Source of the DNA: Clostridiales bacterium PH28_bin88
Lineage (GTDB): Bacteria > Bacillota > PH28-bin88
NCBI GenBank assembly: GCA_000987045.1
Contig: LAKY01000049.1
Span: 101,735 to 150,384 of the forward strand
Reading direction: 5' to 3'
DNA length: 48,650 nt
Part shown: piece by piece, positions 1 to 7,533 of the stretch
Layout of the letters: each line of letters begins with the position of its first letter
How positions within the stretch are numbered: position 1 is the stretch's first letter
Notes under the pieces: generated by a model
Databases searched by the model: none
What the model was told of the DNA's origin: nothing
Seen by the model: the letters and a program-made list of their open reading frames with translations, nothing else
Position numbers and translations under genes: made by a program

Positions 1-7
1 GGGAGGC

Positions 8-667
8 TCAGTGGTCTACGTCCAGCATCCCCTTGCGGATTGCGTACTTGAGAAGCTCCAACCGGTCATGAACCCCCAGTTTTTCCATCAGCCTGGAGCG
101 GTGGTTATGGACTGTATGCACGCTTAAGGAGAGTTTTTCAGCAATCTCCCGGTTGGTATACCCCGCCGCCACCAGTTGCAAAACCTCACGCTCCCGTTCG
201 GTAAGGCTGTCACCGGTTCTCCTGTCTTCTCCCGCCCTGGTCCTCTCCAGGTAGTCATTAACGAGGAGGCGGGCAACCGAGGGATGCAGGTAGGAATGCC
301 CCTGGGCCACCGACCGGATAGCCGCCAGCACCTCTGTATCCGGCGCCGACTTGGGAACATACCCCAGTGCCCCGGCCTTTAACGCCTGGAAGAAGTATTC
401 CTCGTCCTCGTGCATGGTAAGCATCAGGACGGCTACCCCGGGTAGGGCCGCGGTAAGCCGGCGAGCGGCCTCCAGCCCGTTCATCCCCTGCATGCTGATA
501 TCCATCAGGATAACACCGGGTTTCAAGGCCAGGGCCTGCTGTACCGCCTCCTGGCCGTTCTCCGCTTCGCCGGCCACTTCCATATCGGGTTCCGCATTGA
601 TCAAGAGGCGCAAACCGGCCCTGACCACAGCGTGGTCTTCCACCAGCAGTACTCGCACCGGTTCCAT
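8..667 (-). CDS. NarL/FixJ-family two-component response regulator
   Basis: A 219-residue response regulator. The N-terminal receiver domain (about 1-120) has the acidic pair E10-D11 and the phospho-acceptor D56 in VILMDISM. The C-terminal LuxR-type helix-turn-helix (about 155-210) carries LTEREREVL and TNREIAEKL, so it should bind DNA when phosphorylated. The start is supported by a GGGGGTGAAAGG ribosome site just upstream. It is divergent from a DegS/NarX-type histidine kinase beginning at 787, its obvious partner, with about 120 bases between the two starts for shared promoters. The target genes are not known; the small membrane-protein genes and the nrfD operon to the right are candidates (inference). 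Confidence 0.93.
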   Translation of the reverse strand: MEPVRVLLVEDHAVVRAGLRLLINAEPDMEVAGEAENGQEAVQQALALKPGVILMDISMQGMNGLEAARRLTAALPGVAVLMLTMHEDEEYFFQALKAGALGYVPKSAPDTEVLAAIRSVAQGHSYLHPSVARLLVNDYLERTRAGEDRRTGDSLTEREREVLQLVAAGYTNREIAEKLSLSVHTVHNHRSRLMEKLGVHDRLELLKYAIRKGMLDVDH

Positions 668-786
668 CCTTTCACCCCCTGCTGAAGTGTTTTCAGTCGC
701 CAGGCAGCGAGGGCCCGGCCGGCGACCGGATAGTACACGAAGGTATCACTGCGTTGCTTCACTGTGTTGCTAAGGGAGGGAATGAC

Positions 787-1728
787 ATGTCCACGCGCAC
801 CCGTATCATCTTTGCCCTCTCCGTACTTCTGGGACTGATGGGCAGCCAGGCAGCCATTTTTCTCAATTACGGGACCGGAACTGGGGGTGTGGCGCTGGCA
901 ACCGCCACCCTGGTAAGCGCGGTGGCAGGGTTGGCACTGGGTTTGAACCTGGCAGCCACCACCCGGAAGGAATTGCGCCGGGACGTATTGCCGGATCCCC
1001 GGAAGGAAAACGCCCGTCCCCACCAGGAAGCGCTGAAGATGCGGGAAGACCGCATCCTGTTGCTCCAGGAGCACCTCTCCCGGGTGGTCAAGGCCCAGGA
1101 GGACGAGCGTAAGCGGGTGGCCCGGGAATTGCACGACCAGGCGGGCCAGGCATTGATGGCCATCCAGTTGGGGCTGGGGCGCATCGAAAAATATGCCGGG
1201 GACCCCCGGGTCCGGAAGGAACTGGACGGCTTGAGGTCCCTCACCGCCGCCACCATGGAGGAAATCCGCAACCTGGCCCTGGACCTGAGGCCCAGTATGC
1301 TGGACGAGTTGGGCCTGGTCCCCGCGGTACGCCAGTATACCAAGGACTTCACCCGGAGAACCGGCATTAAGGTGGAGTTGGGGCTGTCCCCTTTCGGCGG
1401 CCGCCTCCCCGGGGAGCTAGAGACCACCCTTTTCCGGGTGGTCCAGGAGGGGCTGACCAACATCGCCAAGCACTCCCTGGCCAGCTGCGCCAGGGTTACC
1501 CTGGAGGTGATCGGGCAGGCCGTTATTATTCAGATCTCCGACAACGGGAGAGGGTTCGACGTGACCGCGGCCCTGCGGAACGAAAGCAAGCGCAGCCTGG
1601 GACTGTTGGGAATGGAAGAACGAATTGCCCTGTTGGGCGGCCGGCTGTCTATCCGGTCCGCACCCGGCGAGGGTACCACCCTCTCCATGGAGGTACCGTT
1701 ACCCACATACAGGAAGCAGGAGGCATGA
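787..1728 (+). CDS. Sensor histidine kinase, HisKA_3 (NarX/DegS type)
   Basis: A 313-residue kinase. Two hydrophobic segments at about 7-27 and 35-56 form a short membrane anchor with almost no external loop, so there is no large extracytoplasmic sensor. A HisKA_3 dimerisation domain follows, with H116 in RELHDQAGQ, then a HATPase_c domain with an N box (EGLTNIAKH) and G boxes (DNGRGF, GLLGMEERI). The ATG at 787 is used because AAGGGAGGG lies just before it; an overlapping ATG at 782 is in another frame. It faces the divergent response regulator at 8-667. The last residues (RKQEA) are encoded by an intergenic repeat that runs into the gene. Confidence 0.93.
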   Translation: MSTRTRIIFALSVLLGLMGSQAAIFLNYGTGTGGVALATATLVSAVAGLALGLNLAATTRKELRRDVLPDPRKENARPHQEALKMREDRILLLQEHLSRVVKAQEDERKRVARELHDQAGQALMAIQLGLGRIEKYAGDPRVRKELDGLRSLTAATMEEIRNLALDLRPSMLDELGLVPAVRQYTKDFTRRTGIKVELGLSPFGGRLPGELETTLFRVVQEGLTNIAKHSLASCARVTLEVIGQAVIIQISDNGRGFDVTAALRNESKRSLGLLGMEERIALLGGRLSIRSAPGEGTTLSMEVPLPTYRKQEA

Positions 1729-1785
1729 AGCGAGAGGCAGGACCCTCTTGCATCGTGCCTCCGGCACCTTGCCTCTTGAATAGGT
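1709..1785. repeat. Purine/pyrimidine intergenic repeat, copy lacking the core
   Basis: The left arm is built of AGGAAGCAGGAGGCA-type units and the right arm of complementary GTGCCTCC/TTGCCTCTTG units, so the stretch can fold back on itself. It starts inside the 3' end of the histidine kinase gene and carries its stop codon. It resembles the arms of the copies at 7413, 11501, 15316 and 46233 but has no GGAATTGGC core. Downstream, 1786-1929 holds no convincing gene; the minus strand is open there but has no start codon (see findings). Confidence 0.65.
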
Positions 1786-1896
1786 GCTCGCATTCACGAA
1801 AAAGGGATCAACGTACGTTCGAGAATCAAGACTGCCACTTCGTATCTCAAATATTCTATATCTTCAGCTGAAATCCTGCCATTACTCCAAGATTGG

Positions 1897-1908
1897 TGTC
1901 CCGGGACA
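1897..1908. promoter_or_regulatory. Perfect 12-bp palindrome TGTCCCGGGACA
   Basis: A perfect palindrome just downstream of the minus-strand gene ending at 1930. Its GTCCCG/CGGGAC half sites recur as inverted repeats at 6540-6554 and 7397-7411, near the cytochrome operon and the second response regulator. A binding site is possible, but the position here, behind a gene, is not promoter-like. Confidence 0.25.
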
Positions 1909-1929
1909 TTGTCCTTTTTAGCGTCTCAA

Positions 1930-2325
1930 TCACGCGCCTTGTTTGACTTTTTGGGCAAGGCGGGTCTTGGGACCCCGGGGTTGCCTGGACTCTTTTCCCC
2001 GGCGCCAGAACCCGGCGCCCCGCAGCTTGCGGCCGCAGCCGTCGCACCCGTATTCCACGGCGGTAAGGCGTACCTGGTTGATCTCATGACAGTAAGGGCA
2101 TTGCATGGTCTGGTACCGGAAAAAGCCCGGGACCAGCAGGCTGGCCACCCAGCCCACCGTCCCCACAAAAGCCCCCAGCACGATCAGTCCCATACCTGCA
2201 GGCATCAAGACAACGGTGATGCTCAAACCCACTCCCACCCCCAAAATGGCGGCCGCCACCCAGGTACCGACCTCCATGATCTGGTCGCGGATTTGTTTCC
2301 TGGTGAAAAAGGCAGTTTTAGGCAT
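1930..2325 (-). CDS. Small membrane protein with C-terminal zinc ribbon
   Basis: A 131-residue protein of unknown function. Two hydrophobic segments (about 19-41 and 44-66) form a membrane hairpin. They are followed by a four-cysteine zinc-ribbon pattern, C76-x2-C79 and C94-x2-C97, and a basic, lysine/arginine-rich tail. The start has a good ribosome site (GGGTGAG). It overlaps the end of the gene at 2318-2599 by 8 bases, so the two are co-transcribed and probably translationally coupled. No family is recognised; the zinc ribbon may bind nucleic acid or only stabilise a cytoplasmic domain. Confidence 0.7.
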   Translation of the reverse strand: MPKTAFFTRKQIRDQIMEVGTWVAAAILGVGVGLSITVVLMPAGMGLIVLGAFVGTVGWVASLLVPGFFRYQTMQCPYCHEINQVRLTAVEYGCDGCGRKLRGAGFWRRGKESRQPRGPKTRLAQKVKQGA

Positions 2326-2599
2326 TTTCGCTCACCCTTTGCAGTAATTCTTCGTACTCGCCTACCACCGACCGCTGTTCCTCGAGCTGGCCGCGATGCC
2401 ACCAGGCGCCTTCCACCAACCCCTGGGCCTCTTCCATCAGGCCTAACACCTTCCGCTCCCTGTCCAGTTGGGACCGCAGGGCCGCCTGGATGCGGCGAAG
2501 ATCAGACTCGGAAAAAACCATTACCCCACTGACCTTTAATGCCGTCCCAGCGTGCGGCCTCTGCTTGCCGTGGGCCCCTTCAATACCCGGAAACTTCAT
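2318..2599 (-). CDS. Hypothetical protein with central coiled coil
   Basis: About 93 residues, no recognised family. The N-terminal 25 residues are polar and glycine-rich. Residues about 30-90 are a charged, heptad-like helix rich in Gln, Glu, Arg and Leu, likely a coiled coil. The ATG at 2599 is chosen over a start further upstream because GGGGAGGT lies 8 bases before it. It forms a two-gene unit with the downstream zinc-ribbon membrane protein, with an 8-base overlap. The two may act together, the coiled-coil protein as a partner of the membrane protein (inference only). Confidence 0.6.
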   Translation of the reverse strand: MKFPGIEGAHGKQRPHAGTALKVSGVMVFSESDLRRIQAALRSQLDRERKVLGLMEEAQGLVEGAWWHRGQLEEQRSVVGEYEELLQRVSENA

Positions 2600-2819
2600 G
2601 GACTCTACCTCCCCGCTGGTTATTGTCTCTACTTTCACAATATCACGTCGCGGGAAAAAAGCCAATAGCATCCGGGGACTAAATTACCTACCTTTCAGGG
2701 TCCAATCCCCTCCCCAAGCGGGCCAAGGGTCCTGGGTTTTAACGCACCCGTGTCCCGGCCACTGTCCCAACCGGGCATGGCATATGGAGGCCATACCCAA
2801 TAGCCTCTGCAGGCCATAG

Positions 2820-2844
2820 AAAAAAGAGCCCTGCAGAAGGGCTC
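2820..2844 (-). terminator. Intrinsic terminator
   Basis: On the minus strand, GAGCCCT/AGGGCTC forms a perfect 7-bp stem with a 5-base loop, followed directly by a run of T. It closes the two-gene unit of small WPP membrane proteins (2892-3471). The rest of 2600-2891 holds no gene that I can see. Confidence 0.75.
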
Positions 2845-2891
2845 CGTCAGGGTGGGGCAATAATGAGACGACGAGTTTTTGTGTCGACGCA

Positions 2892-3188
2892 CTAATACCC
2901 CGGTGGTAGGTAAGTGGGGTGGGTAGCCTTGATAAAGTACACTGCACCTACCAGCAAGATTAGAAAGACGAAGGGTAAGGTGAAGGTTAGCGGCTCCAGG
3001 GGCGGCCAGAGGGCAATGACTGAGAGCACCAGGGTGACCGCCGAGATCACCACCCCCGCCGCTACAAACAGGGCCTGTTTTAGACGCCCGTTCTCCATGG
3101 TTGGCCGGTAATAGAAGATGAACCGGCTGATACTAAACCCCGTAACCAGAACGCAGACTAGCCCGGCTGTCATCAGCAGTTGCATCAT
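2892..3188 (-). CDS. Small membrane protein, WPP-motif paralogue 2
   Basis: About 98 residues with three predicted transmembrane helices. The pattern near the middle, VLSVIALWPP followed by a long hydrophobic helix, matches the upstream neighbour (TLVFISVWPP), so the two look like tandem paralogues. The start at 3188 (ATGATG) follows a G-rich ribosome site. The gene overlaps the end of its upstream paralogue by 56 bases in another frame, which implies coupled translation. The function is unknown. Paired small membrane proteins often form hetero-oligomers, but nothing in the sequence proves that here. Confidence 0.6.
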   Translation of the reverse strand: MMQLLMTAGLVCVLVTGFSISRFIFYYRPTMENGRLKQALFVAAGVVISAVTLVLSVIALWPPLEPLTFTLPFVFLILLVGAVYFIKATHPTYLPPGY

Positions 3189-3471
3189 TGCTCGCACCCG
3201 CCCCCCCTTCTCCGTTTCCACTCAGCGCCAGCCGCAGCACCAGTCCTACCAGCCCCAGCCACACCAGTCCTGAAACGAAACTCACGGGAGGCCAGACACT
3301 GATGAATACCAGGGTTCCAACAGCAACAGCCAGGAGGGTTCCGAACACAGCCGTCCAGAAAATATACCACCTGACGGGCAGGCGAGACCTGAAGGGGAGC
3401 ATCAAGTAGGCGGCCAAGGCATAACTAAACACTACCGACAAAAGTACCAGAGTTGCCAGCAACAGAGCCAT
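3133..3471 (-). CDS. Small membrane protein, WPP-motif paralogue 1
   Basis: About 112 residues with three hydrophobic helices and a WPP motif at the end of the second (FISVWPP), then a hydrophilic Gly/Asp/Ser-rich tail. The ATG at 3471 is preferred over an upstream one because GCAGGAG lies just before it. It is first of a two-gene unit with the overlapping paralogue at 2892-3188, closed by the terminator at 2820. An ~89-bp MITE-like repeat lies about 80 bases upstream, within the leader or promoter region. No family recognised. Confidence 0.6.
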   Translation of the reverse strand: MALLLATLVLLSVVFSYALAAYLMLPFRSRLPVRWYIFWTAVFGTLLAVAVGTLVFISVWPPVSFVSGLVWLGLVGLVLRLALSGNGEGGAGASNDATADDSRASLRSGYGV

Positions 3472-3551
3472 TTCTCCTGCCTCCTTTCCCCCGATGGCAG
3501 TCCTGCTACTCACCGGGACCCATTACTTAGAAAATTCTGCATTATTTTGCG

Positions 3552-3640
3552 CCATCAGAAAGTATAACTTTCTGTGGCATAAGTGCAACTAAGGCTTCCG
3601 CCTGCGCCAAAGGCTTGGCGCAAGCCAAGTTTTCTTTATC
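3552..3640. repeat. MITE-like element, copy 1 (~89 bp)
   Basis: It begins with the perfect palindrome CAGAAAGTATAACTTTCTG, then a linker, then a GC-rich hairpin (TGCGCC/GGCGCA nested inside GGCTT/AAGCC), and ends in AAGTTTTCTTTATC. Near-identical copies occur at 17560-17649 (same orientation) and 46604-46690 (opposite). It contains no coding capacity. It lies upstream of the gene starting at 3471. Confidence 0.85.
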
Positions 3641-3689
3641 GTGAGTGGTCGACCCTCACGGATCGGTCCACTGCACCACCCCCTGCCAC

Positions 3690-3780
3690 CGGCGGCTGAG
3701 ACAGCGGTCAGAGGTCAGCCACCAGTGGCTAGCCGCTGGCCCACTGACCACTATACAGCCCACCTACCACTGTCCACCAG
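3690..3780. repeat. Degenerate GGTCAG/TGACC pseudo-palindrome
   Basis: Arms made of GGTCAGAGGTCAG and CCACTGACCACT units flank a GGCTAGCC centre. It sits directly at the 3' end of the nrfD-like gene. It has the same architecture as the purine/pyrimidine repeats elsewhere in the window but a different unit. No gene lies in 3472-3783. Confidence 0.5.
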
Positions 3781-3783
3781 CCG

Positions 3784-4971
3784 CTATACCGCGGCCTTGA
3801 TGGGTCGTTCCACCGGCCTTTCCGCCACCGCTGCCTCCTGGACCCATGGCGGCAAGATCCGGCTGATGATGGCAAGGATCATAAAGGGCAGCGCCATCAC
3901 CACCACCGCCGGCAGGATGCCTTCCATGCCCATGAACGGGGGCCGGTAAACCGTATAGCCCATCAGGCTTTTGGACACCAGCTGGCCGCCGATTACCACG
4001 TTCCACCTCATGGCGAACACCCCTACCAGGATGAGACCGGCGGACACCAGGGTGACGGCCTGCCTCGCCCAGGCAGCCAGCCGCCCGGACCTGCCCAGCA
4101 AGAGGAGCACCAGCGGGACCAGAGCACCCAGGAATAGCTGCAGGCCAAAGAAGGAACCGGGGATGCGCTCGGTGATCAGCCCGTAGATTGCGCCCCACTC
4201 ATCCCGCGCTTCGTAGCCCTTGCTGACCACTTCCAGCACCTCCAGGGCGACATCCACCGTCAGGAAGTACCAGAGGTACTTGTTCAGGGCCATCAGGCAG
4301 GGCATGTTCAGCCGCTGCCGCCGGAACCAGCTGGTCACGGCATACACCAGCATCAGCAGGGCGGTACCGGAGACGATGGCGGACATCAGGAAGATGATCG
4401 GCATCAGCGCCGTCGACCACCAGGGGTTGGCCTTGATGGCCCCGAAGATAAACCCCACGTACCCGTGAAGGAAGGCCGCGGCAGGGATGCCGATGGCGGC
4501 CAGGATTTTAGCCACCTTCTCGTCGGTCCTCAGGGTAGCCTCGGACAGGTCGGTGGCTCCCAGGGTGAGTACCCGGTACCCGAACCCGGCGATGCCGGTA
4601 CTGTTCCGGGCATATTGCACCAGGTCCTTACGGAAGACAAACCAGACCTCCAAGAGGACGATGATCATGTAGAAGGAGTAGATGTACCCGAACCCAGCCA
4701 TGGCCGAGGTGGGGTTGGGCGTCCACATGATGGAGAAGGCACGGAGCGGTTGCCCCAGGTGAAGCAAGAGGGGCATGGGGGCCACCATCAGGAGCGACAG
4801 GGCGCTGACCAGCGCCAGCCGCGCCACCGGCTTCAACTGGGTGCGACCGAATACGTGGTACAGGGCGGAAACGATGAAGGCTCCCGCCACTAGGCCGGTA
4901 ATAAAGGGATACAGTACGATGAGGAGGCTCCACTGCACTTCCAGCTCGTTGGGGTAAACATAACCGGTCAT
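3784..4971 (-). CDS. nrfD: NrfD/PsrC-family membrane quinol oxidoreductase subunit
   Basis: A 395-residue integral membrane protein with eight to ten hydrophobic helices, of the NrfD/HybB/PsrC family. Members exchange electrons between the quinone pool and a periplasmic-side Fe-S partner. Typical features include the early TM helices with HLGQPLRAF and a conserved W-T-P-N stretch (IMWTPNPTSAMAGFG). The start overlaps the stop of the preceding Fe-S gene (TAATG), so the two are translationally coupled. It is last in the operon cytochrome c - Fe-S protein - nrfD. No molybdopterin catalytic subunit is in the window, so the final electron acceptor or donor is unknown. nrfD is used as the family name, not as proof of a nitrite reductase role. 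Confidence 0.88.
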   Translation of the reverse strand: MTGYVYPNELEVQWSLLIVLYPFITGLVAGAFIVSALYHVFGRTQLKPVARLALVSALSLLMVAPMPLLLHLGQPLRAFSIMWTPNPTSAMAGFGYIYSFYMIIVLLEVWFVFRKDLVQYARNSTGIAGFGYRVLTLGATDLSEATLRTDEKVAKILAAIGIPAAAFLHGYVGFIFGAIKANPWWSTALMPIIFLMSAIVSGTALLMLVYAVTSWFRRQRLNMPCLMALNKYLWYFLTVDVALEVLEVVSKGYEARDEWGAIYGLITERIPGSFFGLQLFLGALVPLVLLLLGRSGRLAAWARQAVTLVSAGLILVGVFAMRWNVVIGGQLVSKSLMGYTVYRPPFMGMEGILPAVVVMALPFMILAIISRILPPWVQEAAVAERPVERPIKAAV

Positions 4972-5777
4972 TATCCCACCACCTTATCCAGTCCTAGATA
5001 GTAAACGCGGGGTTCGGTACCCATAGCGGGTTTCAAAACATTAACCCTTTCGGATTCCAGGATGGCCCGTACCGGGCTGTCCGGCTGCTCCAGGTCCCCA
5101 AATACCCTGGCCCCCACCGGGCACACCTGCACACAGGCGGGCAGCATGCCTTTGGTGATGCGGTGGTAGCACCAGGTGCACTTGTCGGCCACCTTCAGTT
5201 CGGGGTGCAGGAAGCGGGCGCCGTAAGGACAGGCCTGGATGCAGTAGCGGCAGCCGATGCACCTTTCCTGGTCCACCAGGGTAACCCCGTCTCCGGTACG
5301 GTAGGTGGCCGCCACCGGGCACACCCTTACGCACGGAGGCTTCTCGCACTGGTTGCACAGCTTGGGGGTGAAGAAACTCTTGGCCGGTTTCGGCACATCC
5401 TCCCGATCCGCCGGGAACCCGTGCAGTCCCCCGTCGGGAGAGTCCACCCATACGCGGTCGTTTGTGTCCACCATGTAGCGCTCCACCCAGGTCCGGTACA
5501 CGTGATCGTCCAACGGTACGTGGTTTTCCTCTTTGCAGGCCCGCACGCACCTGCCACAGCCGATGCACTTCCGGGTGTCCACCACGAACCCCCAGTGGTG
5601 CTCCTCCCATTGATCCGCCCATTTTTGCCCGGCGGCGGCTCCCAGGGCGGCTCCCTTTCCCCCGGGAAGGAGTTGGGTTACCCCGGTGACTATCACCAGG
5701 CCCCCGGACAGTACTTTGGCGCCTGAGGCCAGGAAGCTGCGCCTGGTTACTTCTTTATTTGCCATATTTTCCGTCAT
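4971..5777 (-). CDS. Tat-exported 4x[4Fe-4S] ferredoxin-like protein
   Basis: A 268-residue protein of the NrfC/HybA/DmsB class. The N-terminus has a twin-arginine signal (TRRSFLASGAKV, RR at 12-13) with a hydrophobic stretch, placing it on the outer face. Four cysteine clusters follow: CIGCGRC...C near 71-81, CNQC..PPC..VC near 141-153, CIGCRYC...C near 173-183, and CTWC...C...C near 200-219. These should hold four cubane clusters wiring NrfD to the haem protein. The ATG at 5777 overlaps the cytochrome stop by four bases (ATGA) and has a GGGGGGAG site. The order and overlap with neighbours indicate one complex. Confidence 0.9.
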   Translation of the reverse strand: MTENMANKEVTRRSFLASGAKVLSGGLVIVTGVTQLLPGGKGAALGAAAGQKWADQWEEHHWGFVVDTRKCIGCGRCVRACKEENHVPLDDHVYRTWVERYMVDTNDRVWVDSPDGGLHGFPADREDVPKPAKSFFTPKLCNQCEKPPCVRVCPVAATYRTGDGVTLVDQERCIGCRYCIQACPYGARFLHPELKVADKCTWCYHRITKGMLPACVQVCPVGARVFGDLEQPDSPVRAILESERVNVLKPAMGTEPRVYYLGLDKVVG

Positions 5778-6265
5778 TGTTTTCTCCCCCCCAGCTTCGC
5801 CCAAGGTTGGTGCGGGTCGTGGCACACCGTACAGTTCATCCCGGGATTGTGGGTCTTGACGTCCACCTGGCGGATGCTGGTTTCGGGTCGCGTTGCCAGG
5901 CTGTTATGACAAACTCCGCAGAATTCCCGGGAATTGTCCACCACCGGTTTTAACTCCACCGGGTTCCTGGTATGCTTCCCAGCCGACCCGTGGCAGCTTT
6001 CACAGGATACCTGGCGGTGTTCCGCCACCCCCCAGGAGTTCTGTTTGTCCCCGTGGCAGGTGGTACAGGTACCGTTACCCGGACTGAATTCGGGTTCACG
6101 CTCCACCCATTCCTGGACGTTGTCCCCCCGGTAGTACCCGTATGCCCCAAAGGACTTGGGCACGGAGATCTGCTGCACGATCATGAAAACGGCAATTAAC
6201 GCTATCAGTACCACGCCTACCCGGAAAACCGGCTGGTCAACCAACCCGGGCCTTTTCTCCTTCAT
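5774..6265 (-). CDS. Membrane-anchored tetrahaem cytochrome c
   Basis: 163 residues with one N-terminal hydrophobic segment (about 16-33) that probably remains as an anchor. Four CxxCH haem-c motifs follow, at 67-71, 88-92, 116-120 and 145-149, with extra histidines suited to bis-His ligation. It resembles small NapC/NrfH-like or TMC-type electron carriers, but its spacing differs enough that I do not name it. It is first in the operon with the Fe-S protein and NrfD. A good promoter with a TATAAT box lies about 155 bases upstream. It probably passes electrons between the NrfD/Fe-S module and an unidentified partner. Confidence 0.87.
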   Translation of the reverse strand: MKEKRPGLVDQPVFRVGVVLIALIAVFMIVQQISVPKSFGAYGYYRGDNVQEWVEREPEFSPGNGTCTTCHGDKQNSWGVAEHRQVSCESCHGSAGKHTRNPVELKPVVDNSREFCGVCHNSLATRPETSIRQVDVKTHNPGMNCTVCHDPHQPWAKLGGRKQ

Positions 6266-6419
6266 GTCCCATCCCCCTCCGCTTACCTATGTTCCGTCAT
6301 TTCAGATTTTTCAGGTTCTTCCACTCCGGCTTTACCTTGACGGTTGGGTTTGCATCCACACCGTTCTCTCCGGTCCGGCCGGTGATGCCAGGTTGATTAT
6401 CAGGCCCGATGTTACTTGG

Positions 6420-6449
6420 ATTATACCGTGGCACTATCGGGGAGGTCAG
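6420..6449 (-). promoter_or_regulatory. Sigma-A type promoter for the cytochrome/nrfD operon
   Basis: On the minus strand there is a perfect TATAAT (-10, plus 6420-6425) with TGACCT or CTGACC as a weaker -35 box at 17-18 bases. The weak -35 fits activation by a regulator such as one of the two NarL-type proteins nearby. The untranslated leader would be about 145 bases. Confidence 0.5.
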
Positions 6450-6539
6450 GTGTCATGTATCTCTATTGCCTTCCGTTCTGTCCCCTGTCACCCGTCCCTT
6501 TATCCGGGGGCACTCGCCGGGACTATTAAGTTCCCCGGA

Positions 6540-6554
6540 CCGGGACTGTCCCGG
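6540..6554. promoter_or_regulatory. Inverted repeat CCGGGAC-T-GTCCCGG
   Basis: A perfect 7-bp inverted repeat with a one-base centre, about 90 bases upstream of the -35 region of the cytochrome operon, inside a GC-rich stretch with further GCCGGGAC/GTTCCCCGG half sites. It shares the CGGGAC half site with 7397-7411. It is a candidate operator. The remainder of 6266-6642 holds no gene. Confidence 0.35.
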
Positions 6555-6595
6555 CCTGCCCGGCCCCAATGTCCCGTTGTGGGTGTGTTGAGAGC

Positions 6596-6626
6596 AAAAA
6601 AAATAAGCCCGAGTTTTTCGGGACTT
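6596..6626 (-). terminator. Intrinsic terminator of the second response regulator gene
   Basis: On the minus strand, AAGTCCCGA/TCGGGCTT forms a stem followed by ATTTTTTTT. It lies 17 bases after the stop codon of the regulator at 6643-7284. Confidence 0.82.
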
Positions 6627-6642
6627 CAAATCCAGTGACTAC

Positions 6643-7284
6643 TCAGGCATCCAGCTTATGTTTGGCGGCGTAAGCGGCGGCCTCTGCCCGGTTGCTCAGG
6701 TTCAGCTTGTTGAGGATCGCACTCACGTAATTGCGCACCGTCTTCTCGCTCAAGTAGATGGTTTTGGCGATCTCACGGTTGGTTCTACCCTCGGCGATGA
6801 GGGCCAGTACCTTGCGCTCCTGCTTGGTAAGCACCGTATCCTGATTCCCGCGGGGGACCCGCCGCAGGTGTTCCAGCAGTTTGGCGGTGATCATGGGATC
6901 CAGCAGGGACTCGCCCCGCCCTGCCGCCTCTACCGCCCTGATTAACTCGTCGTTCCCCACATCCTTTAACACATAACCTTTGGCCCCGGCCATAATGGAT
7001 TCCAGTACTGTTTCCTCGTCTCCGTAAGAGGTCAGCATCACCACCTGGGTATCGTGATAGCGGGTAGTAATTTCCCGGCAGGCGTCAATGCCGCTCCCGC
7101 GCGGGAGGCGGATATCCATAATCACCACGTCCGGGCGGCAGGTCTCAACCTTGGCCAGGGCCTCAACCGCCGACTGGGCTTCGCCTACCACGCTAAAATG
7201 GCCATGCTGTTCAAACAGGTACCTGAGCCCCAGCCGCACTACCTCGTGGTCATCAACAATCAAGAGTTTAATGCAATCCACCAT
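6643..7284 (-). CDS. NarL/DevR-type response regulator
   Basis: A 213-residue response regulator with a receiver domain (D11-D12 acidic pair, phospho-acceptor D57 in VVIMDIRL) and a LuxR-type helix-turn-helix (TNREIAKTIYLSEKTVRNYV). The DNA-recognition helix resembles the DevR/LiaR branch. An ATG at 7284 is chosen over the GTG one codon earlier because of spacing from GGGGGTG. The upstream gene, same strand, is its likely histidine kinase (7448-8953), separated by about 160 bases that contain a repeat and a candidate promoter with TACAAT. It ends in a strong terminator. Its proximity to the cytochrome/nrfD operon makes that operon a plausible target (inference). Confidence 0.92.
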   Translation of the reverse strand: MVDCIKLLIVDDHEVVRLGLRYLFEQHGHFSVVGEAQSAVEALAKVETCRPDVVIMDIRLPRGSGIDACREITTRYHDTQVVMLTSYGDEETVLESIMAGAKGYVLKDVGNDELIRAVEAAGRGESLLDPMITAKLLEHLRRVPRGNQDTVLTKQERKVLALIAEGRTNREIAKTIYLSEKTVRNYVSAILNKLNLSNRAEAAAYAAKHKLDA

Positions 7285-7396
7285 CACACCCCCAATCCCC
7301 GTTTATTTGGGACCGGCTGCAGTTATAGTCAAACTTTTGAGACAATTGTAGCACAGGCAGGTACGAGAACACAGTGTGCGAATGTCACGGTTTACC

Positions 7397-7411
7397 CGGG
7401 ACGGTGTCCCG
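7397..7411. promoter_or_regulatory. Inverted repeat CGGGAC-GGT-GTCCCG
   Basis: A perfect 6-bp inverted repeat with a 3-base spacer, upstream of the response regulator at 6643. A TACAAT -10-like box on the minus strand lies about 47 bases downstream of it (plus 7345-7350). The half site is shared with 6540-6554 and 1897-1908. A candidate autoregulatory operator. Confidence 0.35.
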
Positions 7412-7412
7412 A

Positions 7413-7533
7413 TTCAGGAGGCAGGAAGCAGGAGGCAGGAGGCAAGATTATTGGTTGGAATTGGCTGCGCCAATTCCTGCATCCAATCCTGCTTCTTGCT
7501 TCGTGCTTCTTGCTTCCTGTAGGCGCGGAAGGA
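7413..7533. repeat. Purine/pyrimidine hairpin repeat with GGAATTGGC core, copy A
   Basis: The left arm is AGGAGGCAGGAAGCAGGAGG-type tandem units, the centre GGAATTGGC-TGC-GCCAATTCC, and the right arm the complementary CTGCTTCTTGCTTCGTGCTT-type units. The element spans about 120 bp, and its right half (7448-7533) is translated as the last ~25 residues of the histidine kinase (EARSTKQEAG and onward). Confidence 0.85.

Noticed and set aside
6266..6420. Possible c-di-GMP (GEMM) riboswitch in the leader of the cytochrome operon
   Set aside because: Short matches such as GCAAACC and AAAGCCGG occur, but the conserved order and paired stems are not present.
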